A DNA stretch of 64,000 bases from Castanea sativa (lineage: Eukaryota; Streptophyta; Magnoliopsida; Fagales; Fagaceae). The DNA lies in contig NC_134021.1 of the NCBI RefSeq assembly GCF_040712315.1, positions 31,779,501 through 31,843,500 on the forward strand. The letters run 5' to 3'. The first letter of the stretch is position 1. Each line of letters opens with the position of its first letter. The notes beneath the pieces are model-generated. The model saw only the letters and a program-made list of their open reading frames with translations, made no database searches and had not been told where the DNA came from. Below are positions 21,259 through 31,708 of this stretch, piece after piece. Made by a program: the position numbers and the translations under genes.

Positions 21259-21504
21259 ATCTTAATTTAGAATTTAGTTTGATTTAGATTCTTCGGTTTT
21301 ACATCTAATAATTCACTTTCCACAAAAATTTAAAAATTTAAAAATACATGACACAAAATTAGACTACAACTAAAATCCAATTTAGAATCTAATTATATTT
21401 GGAATTTTTTTTTTTTTTTTTTTTTTTTACACTCAACCATTCGCAAGACACAAAAATTAAAAATTAAATGAGACATATGTTGCACAACTTTTTTTTTTTT
21501 TTTT
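21259..21504. other. AT-rich spacer with poly(T) tracts
   Basis: T tracts of about 20 occur near 21405-21428 and 21490-21508. No gene was seen. Confidence 0.6.
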
Positions 21505-21950
21505 TTTTCTGCCTATATACTAGTTAATTTGGTAATGTGGGGGCACTTGATAATTTATAAACTTCTGAGGCTTCGATAATTAGTGCAGATATATATGATC
21601 CATTAAACAAACAGTTTGCACTGATCTATCTGAACATGATACATTAACGTAAAAGTAACCATGTGCGCCAAACACTAAGTTGGTGAGTGGGCTTCCAGCA
21701 AGCTTTAGCGTGTCATCAACTTGAAGCAGAAGCAGGCACTGTAGCCCACCGAGGAAGCGTTTCACAAATTGTCACTCATATAAAAAAACAATCACAAGCA
21801 GGTACAATGTTGGAATCATAAGTTTTTGCTTGATGAATGCTGGAAAGAATAACTTTTCAGATATATGTACTAAACTAGTACTATTATAGTAACTACAATG
21901 ATGCTATGGGAATCTTCTAAATAAATACGATTTTTTTTTTTTTTGGTAAG

Positions 21951-21972
21951 AATAATAAATACGATTATAGTC
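21951..21972 (-). mobile_element. Tail-only SINE-like insertion
   Basis: A poly(T) tract plus GGTAAG lies between two copies of ATAAATACGATT. On the minus strand this is CTTACC followed by poly(A), as at 3479 and at the end of the 40934 SINE. It is missing from the matching place in arm 1 (near 8200), so it inserted after the duplication. Confidence 0.5.
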
Positions 21973-23297
21973 ATTAGAAGTGACTGATTTTCTCTTTGTG
22001 GAAAGATATATCATATTCCAAGTGCCTGCCAAATATGCCCTGAATGTCTTATCGTTGCATGAAAAATCAAACTTCCCTGCCAGCGCACAATGATGTAAGC
22101 AGCTTTTCAAGTTTTTAATAGTCTGGCAACCAACAAACTAGAAAGTTCATGATCAATTCATAGTGGTTTGCAATTTTCCTCAAGGGAAAGACACCTATGC
22201 AATTTTCCATAAGGCAAAGTTTTTTTTTTCCGGAGAGACTGATTTGTTGCATTTTGTCAACTCATGCAAGATACCAATGTAATACATGTAAGGTTATAAG
22301 AATTGAGATCCTATACAGATCAGCGAGAGAGTTCAAGAATCCCATTGTAAAATCCGCACGAAAATCGTAAGATATTACTTTTTAATTAAAAAAATTTATT
22401 AAAAATACCTATAATTATAATTCATAATATATATTATAGAAAAAAAAAATCATTTTTGACATAAATTAGTGAAATTACTAATAAAAAGCAAAGTATCAAA
22501 TTAGTAATACATAAGCAAAGTTCAAAGTTTAAAAGTTACAACTTACAAAGAAACAATAATTTAAAACAATACCCCTATACCTAATTTTTACTATTTTCTA
22601 TAAATAGAATTTGTATTATCTTAATATACTTTTATTTTAATTCAATTATTACAATAATAAGGTAGAAGGAATTTAAGTCATGATTTTCCTTATAAAAGAG
22701 ACTAAAAGTATCATTGAACTAAAACATCATGGGCATGGGCATCTTAATATACTTCTCTAAATTAATATTCGGTTTTCTCAAGGTTGATTTCAAATCGTTT
22801 GAAAACTTTTTATTTCTTTTTAATTTTGTAATAATGTTAAACACTAAAAACTAACTAAGAATAGTTCACTATCAAATAAACTAAGAATAATTCAAAGAAT
22901 ACATGCATTAAAAAAATCAACAAATTCCCTGGTGTCAACAAGGTAGTTCTCTCATTAAAAAGAATCTCTCCCTCTCTCATAAATTCCCAAGTGTCAACAA
23001 AGTAGGGTAGAGGGGATTAAACCTTCTTTCTTCTTATAAATAGAAAAGTCAAAACCACTCAATTACAAAATTCTTTGATGTTGAAAGCATTTATTTTAAG
23101 CAACACAGTAATTGAATAAACTGATGATAACATTAAATGACCTACATCAAAAAGTTTTTTGGACTAAAATTTTACCAAAGAAATCAAAACATTTCATTTA
23201 GAGTGAAATTAGGGATACTATAAATTTCAATTTATAATCTTTACAAAGTAATGTGTTAACTAAAAAAAAACTTAACAAGTATATTTATTGTGTAACA

Positions 23298-23300
<3 letters not shown>

Positions 23301-23343
<43 letters not shown>
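23301..23343. repeat. (AT)n microsatellite
   Basis: About 21 AT units within the inverted MITE-like copy. It is not present in the partner copies. Confidence 0.95.
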
Positions 23344-23346
<3 letters not shown>

Positions 23347-23649
23347 CATGTCAGTTTATAGTATTACATAGTGAAATTGATAATCGTTTTAACATTTTTC
23401 TTCTAATATTTGAGGAATAAAGTGAAATTTGTGTTATTCTTCTTGAAACAAAATTAGAGTTTAGCATTACATTTTTTGTATTGTATCAAAAACCTAAGCT
23501 AGATTGTAATTTACAAAATTTGAGCTTGGAGTCACTTCTACAACGATCCCTCAACATTTACAACATACAATTTACACCTTCAACTATTAAATCTTGTTGT
23601 TAACTCATTCAAAAACGACATCATTTGGACAAAAAATTCATATCGTTGT

Positions 23650-24307
23650 TGATAAGGGTAATTTCCAACAACAACAAAAAAAATCCTTAAGGCTCTCCTA
23701 CATTAGATAAAGCCAACGGTCTGAAGGAGCTCGTCATCCATACCCTACATTAAATGAAGAAGACGATGTCCTCAAGGCTGATGACTTCAATCTTAGCCTG
23801 ACGAGTCCACTTCCAAGCAGATGACATTTGGGACCCAACGATCCAGAACGAAATGGTAAGCTAATGAAAGTAAGCTGACGGGGATGAAGAAGCCCTCAAC
23901 GGACCCAGCATGCCTTTGCTTGGACTCCACAAATGAGTATATATGGGAACATCTTGCGCCCCACGAATAACCCTAATCAAGAGGATCTCCGCAAGGAAAG
24001 AATCCCTTAAGATAAGCACATTAATAAGGATCTTCCCCACAAGGAAATACCCTCTCCGCCAAGGAATGTATGTCAACCTTATGGTACTATAAAAACCACA
24101 AAGCCCTCACAAACCGAGATACGCATAATTTCCCCCAACTCTAGCACTTTAAAGTTGTGAAAATTTTCTAACTTGACTATCGGAGGGTATTTGGCCGGTA
24201 ACACACCGGTACTCTTCATAGGGTCTTCTTCTTCTTTTTGTGTTGTGCAGATCTTGCTTGGAGCACGTGAGGATTATGTAGCTTACTGACAATTTTCAAT
24301 ATCATCA
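23650..24307 (+). repeat. 5' LTR of element A
   Basis: TGATAAGGGTAATTTCC...AATATCATCA, 658 bp. TATAAAA at 24088-24094 is the probable TATA box. It is closely similar to the 3' LTR over nearly its whole length. Confidence 0.9.
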
Positions 24308-24328
24308 GTTGGCACCGTCTATGGGAAG
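24308..24328 (+). promoter_or_regulatory. Primer-binding site region of element A
   Basis: GTTGGCACCGTCTATGGGAA follows the 5' LTR directly. TTGGCGCCGTCTGTGGGAA-like sequences are the usual primer-binding region of plant Tat-type gypsy elements; two positions are changed here. Confidence 0.7.
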
Positions 24329-24388
24329 TAGGAAGTAAGCCATACTACTACTTCCCGGACAAAGAGTTGTGTAGTACTTACTCACTCA

Positions 24389-25656
24389 ATGGCAACAGCC
24401 ACCAACAACAAAAGGGATGAACCATGTACCACTGCCCTCGAGAGACAGGTTCAGACTCTCGCGGCCATCTTGGAACACCTTACCAAGCAAAATCATGACC
24501 TAGAGGAGCAATTGCGCCAAAATAACGCAGTGCTTAACTTTTTGGAGGAGGACCAGGAAGGGAACAGCGCTGAAAGGAGGAACCAAGAAGGGCCAGAAGG
24601 TAGTAACGCCCCGAATAGGCAAGAACGACAGGATACAAATTGTCCATCCGCCACAGATATGACTCCACCACCGCACTTGGTCGCAGAGATGTAGATGATG
24701 AAGGAACGGATGGACTTCATGATGAATGCCCTCCGAGGACAAATGTCAAACGACCTTGACGAGTTGGTCCATTAGACGGACTCACCCTTCACTGCATCTG
24801 TTACCTCGTTCCCCCTTCCGCCAAAGTTCCGCATGCCACAAGTAGAGGCTTATGATGGATCTAAGGATCCCTTGGATCACCTAGAGACTTTCAAGACCTT
24901 GATGCACTTGCAAGGGGTAGCAGACGAGATCATGTGCAGGGCCTTCCCCACTATGTTGAAAGGACCCACAAGGGTTTGGTTCAGCAAGTTTACACCCAAC
25001 TCCATTAGTATCTTCAAGGACTTGAGCGCCCAATTTGCCTTGCACTTTATCGGGGGACACAAGTTTAAAAAGTACACTGCCTGCCTAATGAACATCAAGC
25101 AACGAGAAGAAGAAACGCTAAGATCTTACATTGCCTACTTCAACAAAGAGGCCCTCTCGATTGATGAAGTTGACAACAAGATACTCATGGCCGCATTCAT
25201 GAATGGGCTACGGAAGGGTAAGTTTTTATTTTCTCTAAACAAAAATGACCCAAAGAATATGTTAGATGTACTCTACAAGGCAACTAAGTACATGAACGTA
25301 GATGACGTGCTGCTAGTCGGAGAGGAGAAGCCTAGGAAAAGGGAAAGACAAGAGGACATGCAATAGGATAGGGGCGAAAGATGGCTAGGACTAGAGAACA
25401 ATGGGAGGACAGGCACTCCAAGCCCCCCGTTAGGAGGTTCACAAGCTTCACCCTGCTGATTGCCCCATTCGACCAAGTCCTAATGCAGATTAAAGACGAA
25501 AGGGCCCTGACATTTCTCGACAAACTGAAGGGAGATCCCAATAAAAGGTCTAGAGACAAGTACTACTGCTTCCACCGTGAACATGGTCATGACACGTTTG
25601 ATTGCTATGACTTAAAACAACAAATAAAAACTCTTATCAGACAAGAAAAATTGTAG
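24389..25656 (+). pseudogene. Gag of element A (broken)
   Basis: Capsid-nucleocapsid precursor. It starts MATATNNKRDEPCTTALERQ, continues with a coiled-coil stretch (LAAILEHLTKQNHDLEEQLR), and after two in-frame TAG stops reaches the retrotransposon gag domain (24833-25366: VEAYDGSKDPLDHLETFKTL, GPTRVWFSKFTPNSISIFKD, EETLRSYIAYFNKEALSI). A frameshift near 25370 leads to 25381-25656, which ends with a modified zinc knuckle, YCFHREHGHDTFDCYDLKQQ. Both TAGs sit where Gln is likely. Neighbouring protease follows in another frame. Confidence 0.8.
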
Positions 25657-25856
25657 AGATTCGTCAATAAGGAAAGAGCAAACCCACCACAAAAGCAAGC
25701 TCTCAGACGGGAGAACGAGCGTCCTAAGCCGCCAATAAGAGATATAAGAATGATTATGGGAGGCACTGTGGCTTCCAACTTGTCCAAAAAGACCCATAAT
25801 ACTTACCTCAGGATGGTCCAAAACGTCTAGCTAACAGGCTTTGTACCAAAGATGGA

Positions 25857-26303
25857 GCGGATCGACAATCCCATTATTGAATTCTTAGAGGAAGTTCCCG
25901 ACGCCTCCACCATCCACATGACAATGCGCTCGTCATTAGCATACGAATAGGCGACTACAACACACACTAGGTCCTAGTTAACAATGGAAGCTCCACTGAC
26001 ATCCTCTACTACTCGACGTTCCAGCAAATGAGGATTGATAAAGAACGGTTGGTTCCAACTAACGCCCCACTCGTTAGGTTTGGAAGGGCTAAAGTATACC
26101 CCCTCGGCGTAGTCACATTGCTTGTAATGGTTGGTGATTACCCTCAGCAGATCACTAAGGATGTCACATTCCTTATTGTCGACTACTCGTCTGCCTACAA
26201 TGCCATCCTCGGGCAACCCACCCTCAACTCATGGAAGGCCATAACTTCGACCTACCACTTGATGATCAAATTCCACACTGACTACGAAGTAGGAGAATTG
26301 TAA
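25857..26303 (+). pseudogene. Aspartic protease of element A (active site changed)
   Basis: Retropepsin-like domain. It reads VLVNNGSSTDILYYSTFQQM then MRIDKERLVPTNAPLVRFGR, YPLGVVTLLVMVGDYPQQ and SSAYNAILGQPTLNSWKAI, the layout usual for plant gypsy proteases. The position of the catalytic Asp (usually V-D-x-G-S-S) is Asn. Two TAG stops precede it. The conserved AYNAILGQPTLN block is clear, so the family call is firm although the enzyme is dead. Confidence 0.8.
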
Positions 26304-26561
26304 GGAGACCAAGTAGTTGCACGCGAGTGCTACATAGCAATGTTGGAAATGGACGAGCATCTGCAGACAATGAACATAGAAGAGTAGCAGGCGGTGGCAG
26401 AACCCGTTGAAGAATTGGAGGAGATACCCCTTGATAACTCTAGGCCCAAGTGGACAACCAAGATCAGTACTTCCATCAGTTCACAAAACATTCATGTCAT
26501 TCCTAAGAGAGAACCAAGACGTCTTCGCCTGGAGTCATGAAGACATGCCTGAAATCGACCC

Positions 26562-27576
26562 TATTGGGACATATGTGATTCATGTTAGGAACATATGTTA
26601 TCATGTATTGGCTAATCCTTTGACAAAACGCACTTTACTTGTATTTGGGTAGATCTAAGATGTGTTTAATACTTCAAGAAACATGTTGTTCAAGCCAAGT
26701 AATAAAGTCATGAAGATTGGACCAAGAAACAAGTGAAGAAGGGTTGTTCATTAAAGCTGGATAGATTCTTGATAGCTCTCGACAGATAGCTATCTATCGA
26801 GGTCTTGGACAGATAGCTATCTATCAAGGTCTTGACAACAGCTCGACAGATACTATCTATCGAGAATTATGAAATCAGAATTTTCATATCTGCTTTTCGG
26901 CCAATGCTGACATGTATGTGTATGGTTTATTTTCTCATAACCCTAGACATATATAAGGCTTATTTTTAAGTCCGTCACATAAGAGAATACAAGAAGAATA
27001 CATACAAAAGGTGACCGATGCCTTATTCTCTCTGAAAGAAGCTACTGCATCTTTATGCCTTAGGGTTTTGTAACCAAGTTCTTCTTGATCTTCATTATTG
27101 ATAAAGTGAAAAACTTTGCAGCCAACATTCTTTTTTCTCAAGTTGGTAAGTGAGTCACGTATTGAGATTCATGCAAAGGAGTTAGTCACGTACTAGAATC
27201 CATGCATCAAAAGGGTGGCGTTTATACATTAAAGAGTTCAGAGGTTTTGAAGCGGTAGAAGGTTTCTGATGTAAGTTCATCTACAGGGATTATGGAGTCT
27301 AGGGACAAATGTTTTGTAGTAGACCTGAAACTTCTCTTTACTATAGTGAATTGCTTTTCGGGAAGGTTTCCCCCCAAGTTTTTTACTACAAAACTAGTTT
27401 GTTTCATTGGTTTTCCTGGGTCATCATATCTTGTTTTATCTACTTTTTTGCTGCATATGATTTTGATATTATATTGATGTTAGTTTGTTTTAACAAGGTT
27501 TATTAATAATAAATCTAATTAACAACTTGGGTTAAAACCTGTTAATTCTATCAACCGAGGTCTAAATTTTCCAATA
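26562..27576 (+). mobile_element. Solo Copia-type LTR inside element A pol
   Basis: It begins TATTGGGACATATGTGATTC (TGTTAGGACATATG in the other copies, so two changes) and ends TCTAAATTTTCCAATA (usually CCAACA). The flanks are GACCC (26557-26561) and GACCT (27577-27581), a 5-bp target duplication with one change. No PBS, PPT or internal sequence is attached, so it is a solo LTR. It separates the protease/RT linker from the RT core. Confidence 0.85.
26775..26864 (+). repeat. Triple palindromic repeat in the Copia LTR U3
   Basis: Three units of the form GACAGATAGCTATCTATCGA (the third shortened) are spaced about 30-36 bp apart. Each holds the perfect palindrome AGATAGCTATCT or a remnant. Related CTATCGAG-type units occur in the LTRs near 53740, 57650 and 59620. 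Confidence 0.7.
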
Positions 27577-27581
27577 GACCT

Positions 27582-28734
27582 TTCAATCATGCTACACAGG
27601 TTGAATGTATCGCCTACTTTTCCCCCTGTCTATCAGAAGAAGTGAGTATTCGCCTAAGAATGAGACAGAGCCAAAGCAAAGGAGGTCCGCAAGTTGCAAG
27701 ATGCAGACTTCATTAGAGAAGTTTATTATCCCGACTAGCTGGCCAATGTGGTAATGATCAAGAAAGCCAACGGGAAAAGGAGGATGTGTGTAGATTTTAG
27801 GAATCTGAACAGGGCGTGCTCGAAGGATAGCTACCCTCTCCCGCAGGTTGACGTCTTAGTAGACTCTACAGCTTGACACCAGTTGCTGAGTTTTATGGAT
27901 GCTTTTTCTGGCTACAACTAGATAAAACTGGATGAAGCTGATTAGGAGAAGACTTCTTTTTTCACCAGCCAAGGCATTTTCTGCTGCAAAGTAATGTCGT
28001 TCGGCCTTAAGAACGTGGGTGCAATGTATCAAAGGCTCATGAATAAGATGTTTGCCCATCAGATTAGAAGAAACATCCAAATCTACGTTGACAACATGCT
28101 TGTGAAAATTTGAAGAGGGGAAGACCGTTTGGACGATCTCAAGGAAACATTCAACACCCTACGCTCTTATAACATGAAACTCAATCCAAGCAAGTGTGCA
28201 TTCAGTGTGACGGTTGGAAAGTTTCTAGGATTCATGGTATCTTAGAGAGGTATCGAAGTTAACCTGAACAAGATCCAGGCCATAATGAAGATGGCACCGC
28301 CAAGGAATGTGAAAGAAGTGCAAAGCCTTAATGGAAAGATAGCTGCGTTGAATAGATTTGTGTCAAGGGCAATCGATAAGTGCCTACCTTTCTTCCGTAC
28401 GCTGAAGAAGTCGTTTGCATGGATGGCCGAGTGTCAGCGAGCTTTCGAGGATCTAAACGTCTACCTTTCTTCCCTACTGTTACTAATCCCCTCCAAACCA
28501 GGGGAAGAGTTATTCCTTTACCTGGTAGTATCTCTAGCTGCTGTTAGTGCGGCCTTAATTAGAGAAGAAGACAAGGTGCAGAAGCCCATGTACTACACCA
28601 GCTGGGCGCTCCACGGTGCGAAAGACAGGTACCCGCTAATGGAGAAACTCGCCTTCGCTTTGGTTACATCGGCCCGCAAGCTCAAATTGTACTTCCAGGC
28701 CCACATGATGGTCGTCCTATTGACAAGCCCCTAA
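27582..28734 (+). pseudogene. RT and RNase H of element A (broken)
   Basis: Reverse transcriptase reads, with interruptions, VVMIKKANGKRRMCVDFRNL, CSKDSYPLPQVDVLVDS, LLSFMDAFSGYN, CCKVMSFGLKNVGAMYQRLM and IQIYVDNMLVK. The catalytic box is YVDN; the usual form is YVDD. The C-terminal part, 28285-28734, is an uninterrupted RNase H domain (CQRAFEDLNVYLSSLLLLIP, PMYYTSWALHGAKDRYPLME). Stops include TAG, TGA and TAA, mostly at positions explained by C-to-T or G-to-A change. The solo LTR lies just upstream. Confidence 0.8.
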
Positions 28735-28839
28735 GGCGAGCAATGAGCAATCCTAAAGCCACCGGATGAATGGCACTACAGGCAATAGAACTGAGCGAAT
28801 TCGACATACAGTACAGACCGTGTACTACCATGTAGGGAC

Positions 28840-29260
28840 AAATGGTCGCTGACTTCATTGCATCCTCAGTGGAGTATACACATGTACAAGTCGTCTAACA
28901 AACAGGTTGGCAGAGTAGGTTTTGTACTTCGTTCTCCAGAAGGTGATGAGATTGAATGCATGGTTCATCTAGACTTCCCGATGACCAACAATGAAGCGGA
29001 GTACGAAGCTCCAATAGCAGGACTAGATCTCGCTAAAGCAGCAAGGGCCACGAGTGTAGTTATTCATTGCGACTCCTAGATCCTCGCAAACCAACTAAAT
29101 GGTGATTACAAATGTAAGGGTGAGAAGATGAAGAAATACCTGGAGTAGGTAAAAAGAAGGGTGGATGACTTACAAGCCAAAATTGTTCAAGTCCCAAGAG
29201 GAGAAAACGAGTGACCCAACTGTCTTGACAAGGCCGCATCAGTAGAACACATGATCATTC
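28840..29260 (+). pseudogene. Second (archaeal-type) RNase H of element A
   Basis: It reads SSNKQVGRVGFVLRSPEGDE, PMTNNEAEYEAPIAGLDLAK, SVVIHCDS, then after a TAG VDDLQAKIVQVPRGENE and LDKAASVEH. The NNEAEYEA and HCDS boxes are typical of the additional RNase H found between RNase H and integrase in Tat-clade elements. It supports the clade assignment. Confidence 0.75.
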
Positions 29261-29399
29261 CTGGCGAGGTACTTTTTATCCACTTTTCACCATTAATAGA
29301 TTCCCTCAATGTGAAGGAGATAAGTCCCGAAAGTGACTGGACCACACCTTTGGTCTCTTACTTGAAAAACGGTACACTACCTGATAGTAGGGAGGCCGC

Positions 29400-30420
29400 C
29401 AGGAAGCTGAAGGTCCAAGTAGCATGATTCGTCCTGATGAAGGACATCTTTGTACAAGAGAGGCTTCTCTCGACCGTTCCTAAAATGCTTAAGTCCCGCA
29501 GAAGCGGACTACGTCATAAGATAAGTCCATGAAGGGGTTTGCGAAAACCGCTTAGGATCACGGTTGTTAGTACATAAACTGATTCGAGTAGGATACTACT
29601 GGCCTACAATGCAGAAGGATGCCCAGGCATATGTCAAAACCTATGACAAGTGTCAGAGATTCAGTAACATCATAAAGTAGCCGACAGAAAAGCTCACCCT
29701 AATGACAACCTCATGGCCTTTCGCTTAATGGGGGTTGGACATCATGGGCCCATTCCCAATAGCGATGAGATAGCTGAAGTTCCTGGTAGTCGGCATAGAC
29801 TACTTCATCAAATGGGTAGAAGCTGAAGCCCTAGCCACCATCACAGAGAAGAATGTGCGAAGTTTTTTCTGGAGGAACATCATCTGCAAATATGAGATCC
29901 CTAGAGTCTTGGTCTCAAACAACGAGAAGCAGTTCGATAACGACTATTTCAGGGACTTTTGCTTATAGCTGGGAATCAAAAACCACTACTCTTCCCCTGC
30001 CTACTGACAAGCCAATGGATAGGTTGAGGTTACAAACCGATCCTTGCTTAAAATCATCAAGGCTTAGCTGGTATATGGCCAGAAGAGTTGCCAAGCATAC
30101 AATGGGCATACAGGACAACTACTAGAACACCTACCGGAAAAACGCTGTTTCAACTAGCATACAAAAGTGAGGCAGTTATTCCAGTTGAGATCGGACTCAT
30201 ATGCTATGGGGTGGACAATTATGATGAAAGAAAGAATGATGAGGCCATGCATCTACAACTTGACCTAGTTGACAAAGTTAGGGCAACAGCTGAACAAAGG
30301 CTAGCACAGTACTAAGACCTTATGGCCAAGCACTAAACTCCAGGGTTAGACATAGAGAGTTTCAAGTAGGAGATCTCGTCCTAAGGAAGGTGACGGTTGC
30401 CACAAGAGACCCCTCCTAAG
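29400..30420 (+). pseudogene. Integrase of element A (broken)
   Basis: It includes RVGYYWPTMQKDAQAYVKTY with the CxxC half of the HHCC finger (YDKCQRFSN), the core start WGLDIMGPFPIAMR, and VVGIDYFIKWVEAEALATIT. The second catalytic stretch reads RVLVSNNEKQFDN, where a D-N-G is usual. The C-terminal part (30088-30315) is AYRTTTRTPTGKTLFQLAYK and SEAVIPVEIGL, in a shifted frame. Several TAG codons occur. It cannot be functional. Confidence 0.8.
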
Positions 30421-30756
30421 AAAAGCTCAGACCTAATTGAGAAAGGCCCTACAGAGTCACATCGTGACAAAGGAAAGACACTTATCACTTGGAGACATTA
30501 AACGAGCAAAAGTTACCCCATCCATGGAACGCCGACCATCTCAAGAAGTACTACCAGTAGAAGACAGCATGAAGGGCACTACTCCTCATTTCCAGTTTAT
30601 TTCTTTTAGTTATCTACAATACCTTTTAAGCCCAATGGGCAAATTTTTATTCTTTTTTGGAACAATTTTCTACTTATGCATGCATTTATCACAATAAGAG
30701 GAATTATTCAGATATAACTTATATATATGTTTGCCTCCACAAAACTGCATTTGTAA

Positions 30757-31360
30757 CTAAGTCTACAAATGGACGAGTTTACTGTTATTAAATCCATAAA
30801 GTGGACGAGGTCGTCCCAAGAGGACGTCTTGAAAATTACTAAGTCCACAAGTGGACGAGTTTACTGTTATTAAGTCCACAAAGTGGACGAGCTCGTCCCA
30901 TAAGGACACCTTGAAAATTATCAAGTCCATAAGTGGACGAATTTATCACTATTAAGTCCATAAAATGGATGAGCTCATTTAATGAGGATGCATTGAAATC
31001 ATGTCCATAAATGGACGAGTTTATTACTAAGTCCACAAGTGGATCAATTTATCTCTATTAAGTCTACAAAGTGGACGAGCTCATCCAATGAGGATGCATT
31101 GAAATTGTCCATAAGTGGACGAGTTTATTATTAAGTCCACAGAGTGAACGAATTTATCATTATTAAGTCCACAAAATGGACAAGCTTACCCTATGAGGAA
31201 ATCACATCCATAAGTGGACGAGTTTATTAAACCCACAAAGTGGACAAGTTCACCCCATGAAAATGTGTCGAAATTATTAAAATCCACACATCAAATTCGT
31301 TACCTAGTCCAAATGGACGAGTTCATAAGTAGATGAGTGCAACAAAATAGATGGGCTCAT
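30757..31360 (+). repeat. Tandem repeat block, units about 80-100 bp
   Basis: About seven degenerate units run between integrase and the antisense ORF. Each contains AAGTCCACAAGTGGACGAG and CAAAGTGGACGAGCTCGTCC-like cores. GTCCAC...GTGGAC is itself palindromic. No reading frame is kept through it. Confidence 0.8.
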
Positions 31361-31708
31361 CCTAGATGTTTACCAAGTCTACTAAGGGACAAATACATCT
31401 CAACACATTGACACAAGAATGGATGGAAACATGCATGTCAGGAAATAAAGATCAACACATATGCTAAAAGCGATGGATGTAAAATAATGCATCATAAATA
31501 AAGTAAAATGTTTACAAACAAGGCCCAAAAAACAGAAGGGCATTTAACATTGTCTGGAAAATGGACGTAATACATAGCAAATTATCAAAAGGCTAAACTA
31601 AAGGGTCCTGGACGTTCCGAGCTAAAGGGTCCTCGTCATCTTTGGAAGGAGGATACTGGGTGTCCTAAATAGAGGGATTTTCGACATCTTGAGCTTCATT
31701 GGACGGGA
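31361..31708 (+). other. Non-coding spacer of element A
   Basis: No coding sequence or repeat structure was recognised between the tandem block and the antisense ORF. Confidence 0.5.

Noticed and set aside
26935..27141. Small gene within the solo LTR
   Set aside because: The same sequence occurs in every LTR of the family; it is LTR sequence without a conserved frame.
30757..31360. CRISPR-like array
   Set aside because: Units are degenerate, contiguous and lack unique spacers; they are a tandem repeat within a plant retrotransposon.
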